Assembly: GCA_046732895.1 (NCBI GenBank) | Contig: JBKPNZ010000078.1 | Coordinates: 1-29,496, forward strand | Length of the DNA stretch: 29,496 nucleotides | Origin: JBKPNZ01 sp046732895 | GTDB lineage: Bacteria; Actinomycetota; Thermoleophilia; Solirubrobacterales; 70-9 | Reading direction: 5' to 3' | Part shown: positions 24,405 through 29,496 of the stretch, piece after piece | How positions within the stretch are numbered: position 1 is the first letter of the stretch | How the letters are laid out: each line of letters begins with the position of its first letter | The notes under the pieces: generated by a model | The model's database searches: none | The model's input: the letters and a program-made list of their open reading frames with translations, nothing else | Told to the model about the DNA's origin: nothing | Made by a program: the position numbers and the translations under genes

Positions 24405-25493
24405 ATGACCGTTGTCGTGAAGCTCGGCTCCTCGATCGTCGCCGACGACGCCGGTGAGGTGCGCGCGAGCGTGCTCGATTCGGTGTGCGGGCAAGTGGCG
24501 GATCTGCATGGCCAAGGGGAGAACGTGGCCCTCGTGACCTCGGGGGCGGTCGCGTGCGGGATGCGCCTGATGGGCCTGCGCTCACGTCCGGGAGCCATCG
24601 ACGAGCTGCAGGCGGCGTCGGCCGTGGGTCAGGGAACGCTGTTCCGCGCCTACGAGGAGCGATTGGTGGCGCGCGATGTGCACGTCGCGCAGGTGCTTCT
24701 GACGTCGTTCGACATGTCGGCCCGGATGCACTACCTGAACGCCCGCCGAACGCTGCGGCGGTTGCTGGCGTGGCGCGCGGTGCCGGTCGTCAACGAGAAC
24801 GACACTACAGCCACGGACGAGCTCACCTTCGGCGATAACGATTTCCTCTCCGCCCAGGTGGCGATCCTGCTCGAGGCCAGGTTGCTCGTCCTGCTCACTG
24901 ACACGCCAGGCGTCCACACGCTCGACCCCAGGTTGAGTGCCGACGCCGAGCTCGTCGAGGAGGTCGACGACTTCGCGGAGTTGGGGGAGTACGAGATCGG
25001 TCAGCGCACGTCTGCGTTCGGCTCGGGAGGAATGCCGAGCAAGGTGGCCGCCGCCGAGATGGCGAGCGCGGCCGGCATTCCCGTGGTGATCTGCGACGGG
25101 ACGGCGGCGGGGACGCTCTTGGCCGCGGCCGCCGGCGAGCGCGTCGGGACCCGTTTCAAGCCGCATCCCGAGCGCACGCCGTCGTTCAAGCTCTGGCTTC
25201 GCTATGCCAAGCCCTCGCAGGGGCGGGTCGTGGTGGACGCCGGGGCGGCGCGGGTCCTGCGTGAGAGCGGGTCGAGCCTGCTCCCGGTAGGGATCACGGC
25301 CGTCGAGGGCGAGTTCGCGGCCGGCGACGCGGTGGAGGTGGTGAGCGACGCCGAGGTGGTCGGCAAGGGGATCGTCAACTACTCGGCCGCGGAGCTCGCC
25401 CGGATCAAGGGCAAGCGCTCGGCCGAGGTGCTTGCGGCGATGCCGGATGCCGCCGAGGAGGCAGTGCACCGCGACCACTTCGTGCTGACCTGA
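24405..25493 (+). CDS. proB: Glutamate 5-kinase
   Basis: First enzyme of proline synthesis; phosphorylates glutamate to gamma-glutamyl phosphate for ProA and is usually feedback-inhibited by proline. I place the start at ATG 24405, where TVVVKLGSSIV, the first strand of the amino-acid-kinase fold, begins; the longer open frame upstream is antisense to the ABC ATPase. 362 aa. Motifs are VALVTSGAVACGM, PVVNENDTTATDELTFGDND (glutamate binding) and FGSGGMPSKVAAAEMA (nucleotide loop). A C-terminal PUA domain is present (about 275-355, GRVVVDAGAARVLRESGSSL). proA lies about 3 kb downstream rather than adjacent. TAGCCT at 24389-24394, 10 nt before the start, may be its -10. Confidence 0.96.
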   Translation: MTVVVKLGSSIVADDAGEVRASVLDSVCGQVADLHGQGENVALVTSGAVACGMRLMGLRSRPGAIDELQAASAVGQGTLFRAYEERLVARDVHVAQVLLTSFDMSARMHYLNARRTLRRLLAWRAVPVVNENDTTATDELTFGDNDFLSAQVAILLEARLLVLLTDTPGVHTLDPRLSADAELVEEVDDFAELGEYEIGQRTSAFGSGGMPSKVAAAEMASAAGIPVVICDGTAAGTLLAAAAGERVGTRFKPHPERTPSFKLWLRYAKPSQGRVVVDAGAARVLRESGSSLLPVGITAVEGEFAAGDAVEVVSDAEVVGKGIVNYSAAELARIKGKRSAEVLAAMPDAAEEAVHRDHFVLT

Positions 25494-25508
25494 GAGCTTG
25501 CGTCCGGC

Positions 25509-25931
25509 TCAGAGGCGGTACGTGACGAGAGCGCGCGCGACCGCGGTGCCATCCGCTGCGGCGACGGAGACCTCGATCACGCTGACCTGGCCGCGGCGGA
25601 TGACGTGGGCGTCGGCGGTGACGTCCTGAGCGCGAGCGGGAGAGAGGAAGTTGACGTTGATGCCGACGGTGGACGCGCGGGGTCGCTCGGGCACCTCGGC
25701 GCCGGACCAAGCGGCGGCCGCGGCGGCCGTGTCGATCAGCGAGCTGATGGCGCCGCCATGGACGACCTCGCCCATCGTGGGTAGGTGCTCCGAGTAGGGC
25801 AGGCGCAGGCGGGCGCGGTCCGGCTCCATCGACTCGAGCTCGATGCCCAGGTGCGCGACGAAGGGCGAGTTCTCGAGCCAGCCGCGCGCGAGCCCGGGGC
25901 CGGGATCCGCGTTATGGGGAGTCTCGTTCAT
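25509..25931 (-). CDS. PaaI-type hotdog-fold thioesterase
   Basis: Probable acyl-CoA thioesterase, 140 aa from ATG 25931 (the longer frame to 25973 is antisense-like extension into the upstream gene). The hotdog motif HGGAISSLIDTAAAAAAWS, preceded by YSEHLPTMGEV, gives the PaaI-family active-site region. STVGINVNFLSPARAQDVTADA and GQVSVIEVSVAAADGTAVARA are the following strands. The substrate is unknown; PaaI enzymes hydrolyse phenylacetyl- or hydroxyphenylacetyl-CoA. The start codon lies 20 nt inside the end of the upstream VOC gene, so it is probably the last gene of the gloA operon. It converges on proB. Confidence 0.88.
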   Translation of the reverse strand: MNETPHNADPGPGLARGWLENSPFVAHLGIELESMEPDRARLRLPYSEHLPTMGEVVHGGAISSLIDTAAAAAAWSGAEVPERPRASTVGINVNFLSPARAQDVTADAHVIRRGQVSVIEVSVAAADGTAVARALVTYRL

Positions 25932-26274
25932 CTGTATCCGCGGGTGGGCCGCCGAAGCCGATCTCGTTCCCATCGGCGTCGTGGTAGGTCGCCTTGCGAA
26001 CCCCGTTCGAGTAGGTCTCGCGCTTCGCCGGCTCGATTCCGCGCGCGCCGATCTCGTCGACGCGGGCGTCGAGGTCGTCCACGAAGAGCGTCACAGCGGA
26101 GTGGCCGGCCCGAGGCTGGTCCTCCTCGATGGACACGAAGCCATGCTCGGTGAGCTCCCACACACACTCGGTCTCGTGCGCGACGAAGCTGGGCGGCGTG
26201 CCGAAGAGCTGCTCGTACCAGGGCCGCGCATGGGCATAGTCGGAAACGTGCACTTCCGCGAAAACGTCAACCAC
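25912..26274 (-). CDS. VOC-superfamily (glyoxalase/bleomycin-resistance-like) protein
   Basis: Small 120-aa protein with the paired beta-alpha-beta-beta-beta modules of the vicinal oxygen chelate superfamily: VFAEVHVSDYAHARPWYEQLFG, then HSAVTLFVDDLDARVDEIGARG and YHDADGNEIGFGG. Such proteins are metal-dependent lyases, isomerases or dioxygenases, or antibiotic-sequestering proteins; nothing here decides which. The start is GTG 26274, 2 nt after the end of the frameshifted SnoaL-like gene, and its 3' end overlaps the thioesterase. It is a different subfamily from the glyoxalase I encoded at the head of the same operon. Confidence 0.85.
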   Translation of the reverse strand: MVDVFAEVHVSDYAHARPWYEQLFGTPPSFVAHETECVWELTEHGFVSIEEDQPRAGHSAVTLFVDDLDARVDEIGARGIEPAKRETYSNGVRKATYHDADGNEIGFGGPPADTDERDSP

Positions 26275-26276
26275 GT

Positions 26277-26701
26277 TCAGCCGCCCGGCGCCGCCATGTG
26301 GCCGAGCTGCTGGAGCATGGAGACATCGTCGCGAACGGCGAGGTGCTCGGTGAGCCGGCCCTGATCGTCGAAGCGAAAGGTGTGGACTTGACGGGCCCGG
26401 AACTTCTGGCCGCTCGGGGGAAAGGGGCCGAACTGGCCCTTCTGGGTCCCATTCATCCAGCCGAGGGTCGCGACGCGATCAGCGGCCACGAAGACTTCCT
26501 CGACCTCGAAGCGCATGTCGGGGAACGCCTCCCACAGGCGCGTGGCGACCTGTCGCTGACCCTCTGGGCCCTCCGGGGTTTCCGGAAGCGCGTTGCGGTT
26601 CACGTAGGCCGGAGCGATCCGCTGGTCGTATCGGAGGTGTCGTGGGCGTTGAACTTCTCCCAGATGTCCTGGGCCGCGGACTTCAGCTCGATGGCGTTCA
26701 C
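26277..26701 (-). pseudogene. SnoaL-like / ester cyclase protein with a -1 frameshift
   Basis: The intact part (about 26277-26633) encodes a SnoaL-like NTF2-fold domain: AYVNRNALPETPEGPEG, LWEAFPDMRFEVEEVF, FRARQVHTFRFDDQGRLTEH. Its first helix lies in a different frame, starting at GTG 26701 two bases after the gloA stop (VNAIELKSAAQDIWEKFNAH). The two frames join if one base is added near 26634-26635, giving H-D-T-S-R-Y-D-Q-R-I-A-P. One base is therefore missing: a recent mutation, a sequencing or assembly error, or less likely a programmed -1 shift (no slippery heptamer seen). A GTG at 26603 could express only a shortened 108-aa form. Confidence 0.75.
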
Positions 26702-26703
26702 GC

Positions 26704-27081
26704 CTATCCCGCCGCTTCGATCAGCTCGATTCGGTAGCCGTCGGGGTCGCGCACGAAGCAGAGGCGGGAGCCGCCCTCGCGGACCGTGTAGGGGGGCTTT
26801 TCGGGCTCGATGCCCTTCGCGGCCAGCTCCCCGAGGGTGGCGTCCATGTCGTCGACGGTGATGGCGATGTGGTTGTAGCCGGTGCCGAGCTCGTACTCGC
26901 TGACGCCGTGGTTGTAGGTGAGCTCGAGGCGGGCGCCGTCGCCCGGCAGGCCCATGAAGACGTTGATCGCCTCGTCGCGGATCGGCATGCGGCGGAGCTC
27001 CTCGAAGCCGAGTGCCTCGTAGAAGGCCACGGAGCGGTCGATGTCGCCGATGCGGTAGCAGGTGTGGATGAGCTCGCTCAC
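26704..27081 (-). CDS. gloA: Lactoylglutathione lyase-like glyoxalase I
   Basis: 125 aa from GTG 27081; the longer frame upstream crosses the promoter and ltrA. It is a close match in layout to E. coli GloA: LIHTCYRIGDIDRSVAFYEALGF, ARLELTYNHGVSEYELGTGYNHIAI and FVRDPDGYRIELIEA. All four metal ligands of the family are present: His in LIHT, Glu in RLELTYN, His in YNHIAI, Glu in RIELIE. It should detoxify methylglyoxal-thiol adducts. Actinobacteria usually use mycothiol or other thiols rather than glutathione, so the thiol partner is open. It is first gene of a minus-strand operon and divergent from ltrA. Confidence 0.9.
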   Translation of the reverse strand: MSELIHTCYRIGDIDRSVAFYEALGFEELRRMPIRDEAINVFMGLPGDGARLELTYNHGVSEYELGTGYNHIAITVDDMDATLGELAAKGIEPEKPPYTVREGGSRLCFVRDPDGYRIELIEAAG

Positions 27082-27088
27082 GCACCGA

Positions 27089-27094
27089 ACCGTA
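27089..27094 (-). promoter_or_regulatory. -10-like element for the gloA operon
   Basis: On the minus strand TACGGT ends 7 nt before the GTG start at 27081, consistent with leaderless transcription from the 61-bp divergent region shared with ltrA. Confidence 0.4.
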
Positions 27095-27129
27095 CCCAGG
27101 TCGGACTGGTGGTGAACCGGCGGGATCGC

Positions 27130-27135
27130 GATACT
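27130..27135 (+). promoter_or_regulatory. -10-like element for ltrA
   Basis: GATACT ends 7 nt before the ATG at 27143. It sits back to back with the gloA element, so the two promoters occupy the same 61-bp gap. Confidence 0.38.
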
Positions 27136-27142
27136 CGCGCTG

Positions 27143-28318
27143 ATGGCGGAAGGGGCGATTCGGCATGGCGGTGGGGACGAGGGTGTGGGCGTGAGCGACG
27201 ACGTCGTGAGGGTCTCGACCCTGGAGCTCTTCTTCGACCTGGTGTTCGTGTTCACGATCACGCAGCTCACGTCGGTGCTGGCTCACGACCCGCATTGGGA
27301 TGGCCTGCTGCGCGTGGTCGTGATGCTGGTGGTGATCTGGTGGATGTACGGCGGGTACGCGTGGCTGACGAACGTCGTGGCGCCGGATCGGCTGGCGTAC
27401 CAGTTCCTCCTCCTGGGCGGGATGGCGGCGTTCCTCGTCGTATCGCTCGCGGTCCCGACGGCCTTCGACGGGGGCGGATTGGCGTTCGGTCTGGGGTATC
27501 TGGCGGTGGTCCTGATTCACGCGGGGCTGTTCACGCGCAGCCAGGCGGGGGAGGCGGCGAGTGCGATTCTGAAGGTGGCTCCGCTCAACCTGGCGGCGGC
27601 GCTTGCGATCACTCTGGCCGGGGTGGTGGGTGATGTTCCGCGAGACGTGCTGTGGGGCCTGGCCGTGGCGGTCATCGTGCTGCCCTCCCTGCGGCCGCCG
27701 GATCCTCGCTTCCAGCTCAACCCGACGCACTTCGTGGAGCGGCACGGCCTCGTGGTGATCGTCGCGCTTGGGGAGTCGGTGGTGGCGGTCGGGATCGGTG
27801 CGTCGGCGCATCCCTTGACGACCGGGCTGGTGGCGGTCGCGATCCTGGGGCTGGCGTTGAGCGCGTGCTTTTGGTGGGCGTACTTCGGCGAGGGCGAGGA
27901 CGAGCGGGCGCTCGCGGCGATGGTCGGGGCGGGCAGGGACCGAGCGCGGCTGGCGCTTTTCGGGTTCTACCACTGGCATCTGCTGATCCTGCTCGGGATC
28001 ATTGGCCTGTCGTCCGCGCTGGAGCAGGCGATCGGGCATCCGTCGGGCTCGCTCGTTGTGGGGAGGGCGGTGGAGCTGGGCGGTGGGGCGGCGCTGTTTT
28101 TGATCGGGGATGCGATGTTCCGGCGGACGCTGCGGATCGGCACGGCGCGCTGGCGGCTGGCGGCGGCCGCCCTGGCGCTTGCGACGATTCCCCTGGGGAC
28201 TGCGGGGTCCGCGCTCCTTCAGCTGGTGGCGCTCACCGTCGCGATCGGGGCGTGTTTGGCGTGGGAGCGGCTCGCCGGGGCCTCCGTCGTCACCGAGTGG
28301 CGAGAAAGTCGTCCCTGA
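27143..28318 (+). CDS. ltrA: Low temperature requirement A (LtrA) family membrane protein
   Basis: Polytopic membrane protein of 391 aa. The LtrA hallmark VSTLELFFDLVFVFTITQLT follows a short cytoplasmic N-terminus. About ten hydrophobic helices come after it, with further family motifs HFVERHGLVVIVALGESVVAVG and FYHWHLLILLGI. The family is named for a Listeria locus needed for growth in the cold; the biochemical role is unknown. Starts at 27143 and at a GTG at 27191 (VSDDVVRVSTLE) are both possible; the ATG is favoured by the -10-like element in front. The last codons (TEWRES) form one arm of a 16-bp inverted repeat whose loop holds the stop codon. Confidence 0.88.
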   Translation: MAEGAIRHGGGDEGVGVSDDVVRVSTLELFFDLVFVFTITQLTSVLAHDPHWDGLLRVVVMLVVIWWMYGGYAWLTNVVAPDRLAYQFLLLGGMAAFLVVSLAVPTAFDGGGLAFGLGYLAVVLIHAGLFTRSQAGEAASAILKVAPLNLAAALAITLAGVVGDVPRDVLWGLAVAVIVLPSLRPPDPRFQLNPTHFVERHGLVVIVALGESVVAVGIGASAHPLTTGLVAVAILGLALSACFWWAYFGEGEDERALAAMVGAGRDRARLALFGFYHWHLLILLGIIGLSSALEQAIGHPSGSLVVGRAVELGGGAALFLIGDAMFRRTLRIGTARWRLAAAALALATIPLGTAGSALLQLVALTVAIGACLAWERLAGASVVTEWRESRP

Positions 28319-28339
28319 GCCGGCTTTCTCGCCACTCGG
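28293..28339. terminator. 16-bp perfect inverted repeat at the 3' end of ltrA
   Basis: CCGAGTGGCGAGAAAG (28293-28308) and CTTTCTCGCCACTCGG (28324-28339) are exact reverse complements separated by 15 nt. The 5' arm is inside the ltrA coding region and the TGA stop (28316-28318) is in the loop. No T-run follows, so it is not a textbook intrinsic terminator. It may still stop transcription or protect the mRNA end, or be a copy of a dispersed palindromic repeat. Confidence 0.55.
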
Positions 28340-28435
28340 CAGGTCGTGATCATCGGCCGGGCGGCTACGGGGATCAACGCGATGGCGCCGTGGGTGGGCA
28401 GACGCGACTGGGCTGGTCCTCGCTGGAGCCCCAGG

Positions 28436-28441
28436 TACCCT
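28436..28441 (+). promoter_or_regulatory. -10-like element for proA
   Basis: TACCCT ends 7 nt before the ATG at 28449, suggesting that proA is transcribed from its own leaderless promoter rather than from proB. Confidence 0.38.
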
Positions 28442-28448
28442 TGTGCCG

Positions 28449-29496
28449 ATGGCCGTGACGACGAAAACTGTCGCCGATGCGTGCGCCAGTGCGCGACGTG
28501 CGTCGCGAGCGCTTGCGGTTGCCTCAACGGAGGTGAAGGATCGCGCGCTTGAGCGGCTCGCGGAGTTGCTCGAGGAGCGAACCGCGGAGGTGCTGGAGGC
28601 GAATCGGGCGGACGTGGAGGGCGAGCGGGCGGCGACCTTGAGCGACGCGCTGCGTGACCGGTTGACGCTCGATCAGGCGCGGGTGGAGGCGATGGCCGCC
28701 GGGGTCCGGGCGATCGTTGCGCTGCCGGATCCGGTGGGCGAGGAGCTGGAGCGGCGGACGATCGAGGGTGGGCTTGATCTGCGAAAGGTGCGAGTGCCGC
28801 TCGGGGTGGTCGCGGTCGTCTATGAGGCGCGCCCGAATGTGACGGTTGACTGCGCGGCGCTCTGCATCAAGAGCGGGAACGCGATCGTCCTGCGGGGCTC
28901 GAGCTATGCGCAGCACTCGAATGCCGCGCTGGCGGCGCTGGTGGGTGAGGCGCTTGCGGATGCCGGCCTGCCGGCCGGCGCGGTTGAGTTGCTCGAGGGA
29001 GGTCGTGAAGATCTTGCCGAGCTCGCGATTCAGGAGGGGGTCGTGGACCTCGTGATTCCGCGCGGTGGTGAGGGGCTCAAGGAGGCGCTGAAAGAGGTGG
29101 CGACAGTCCCGGTGATGTACGCGGCGTCGGGCAACTGCCACGTCTACGTGCACGCGGATGCGGACCTTGAGATGGCGCAGCGGATCGCCTTCAACGCGAA
29201 GGTGGATAGGCCCGGGGTGTGCAATGCGGCGGAGACGCTGCTGGTTCACGTTGACGTGGCGGGGGACCTGTTGCCCTCGGTGCTCGAGGAGCTGCATGGG
29301 GCAGGGGTGGAGCTGGTGGGCGATGAGCGGGCGCGCACGGCAGCGGGTGGCGTTGAGGTGGGTGAGGCGACGGCCGCCGACTGGGATACGGAGTATCTGG
29401 GGATGAAGATGACGGTTGGCGTCGTCGATTCGCTCGAGGAGGCGGTCGAGCACGTCAATGCGCACGGGAGTGGGCACTCGGAGGCGATCGTGACGG
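28449..29496 (+). CDS. proA: Gamma-glutamyl phosphate reductase, 3'-truncated
   Basis: Second enzyme of proline synthesis; reduces gamma-glutamyl phosphate with NADPH to glutamate semialdehyde. The frame runs open from ATG 28449 to the window end (349 codons of about 420). Aldehyde-dehydrogenase-fold signatures are VRVPLGVVAVVYEARPNVTVD, KSGNAIVLRGSSYAQHSN and VDLVIPRGGEGL. The catalytic cysteine is Cys258 in KVDRPGVCNAAETLLVH, and EYLGMKMTVGVVDS follows. G/T-ending codons are more frequent here than in the core genes upstream. Its partner proB is about 3 kb upstream, with the gloA operon and ltrA between. Confidence 0.96.
   Translation, partial: MAVTTKTVADACASARRASRALAVASTEVKDRALERLAELLEERTAEVLEANRADVEGERAATLSDALRDRLTLDQARVEAMAAGVRAIVALPDPVGEELERRTIEGGLDLRKVRVPLGVVAVVYEARPNVTVDCAALCIKSGNAIVLRGSSYAQHSNAALAALVGEALADAGLPAGAVELLEGGREDLAELAIQEGVVDLVIPRGGEGLKEALKEVATVPVMYAASGNCHVYVHADADLEMAQRIAFNAKVDRPGVCNAAETLLVHVDVAGDLLPSVLEELHGAGVELVGDERARTAAGGVEVGEATAADWDTEYLGMKMTVGVVDSLEEAVEHVNAHGSGHSEAIVT

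Noticed and set aside
26055..26075. TCGACGC-GG-GCGTCGA palindrome resembling the outer arms of the 40-bp hairpin
   Set aside because: It lies in the VOC coding region, encodes a normal part of the protein, and lacks the inner hairpin.
26600..28039. Minus-strand frame of 479 codons opposite ltrA and gloA
   Set aside because: Mostly antisense to ltrA and an alternative frame of gloA. Only its last ~33 codons are real, as the displaced N-terminus of the SnoaL-like gene.

Overview
The window is a high-GC, densely packed bacterial chromosome segment. Gene order (mreB-mreC-mreD-mrdA-rodA, then RNase E/G-rplU-rpmA, a methyltransferase, obgE, proB and proA) is that of an actinobacterium. The protein styles, the multi-copy secreted family with a CDSG...W C-terminus and the AbiEi/VSR-like gene remnant suggest the Thermoleophilia/Solirubrobacterales branch. 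That lineage call is inference; no rRNA is present.

Layout. (1) 1-2355: the end of a parallel beta-helix protein, then three tandem minus-strand paralogues of a small secreted protein of unknown function. (2) 2589-5191: clpX, whose start must be non-ATG and is probably CTG, convergent with a divergent aldo/keto reductase-like gene that lacks two catalytic residues. That gene is preceded by a 26-codon membrane-peptide ORF and two mutually exclusive hairpins. (3) 5276-11211: valS, folC, a 39-aa membrane protein, a two-TM double zinc-ribbon protein, ndk and maf. (4) 11392-17186: the rod-shape/elongasome operon mreBCD-mrdA-rodA, with overlapping or nearly abutting genes. (5) 17224-22857: RNase E/G with a basic insert and a TRAM-like C-terminal domain, L21 with a histone-H1-like tail, L27, a methyltransferase that also seems to start at CTG, a decayed AbiEi/DUF559-type gene framed by two copies of a 40-bp double hairpin, and obgE. 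(6) 22870-29496: a minus-strand ABC-2 exporter pair, proB, a minus-strand operon (glyoxalase I, a frameshifted SnoaL-like gene, a VOC protein, a PaaI-type thioesterase), a divergent LtrA-family membrane protein, and the 5' part of proA. proB and proA, often adjacent in bacteria, are here about 3 kb apart.

The core genes serve cell-wall elongation, translation and ribosome assembly, protein quality control, folate polyglutamylation, nucleotide housekeeping and proline synthesis. A recurrent regulatory theme is a -10-like hexamer placed 6-7 nt before the start codon of the first gene of a unit (valS, obgE, ABC ATPase, gloA, ltrA, proA), which suggests leaderless transcripts. Internal cistrons such as mreD and the RNase gene instead carry Shine-Dalgarno sequences.

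The most unusual observation is the 40-bp hairpin repeat (34/40 identical, with a compensatory base-pair change) at both ends of the AbiEi-type pseudogene. The start codon lies in one copy and the stop codon in the other. No tRNA, rRNA, CRISPR array or canonical transposase was seen.
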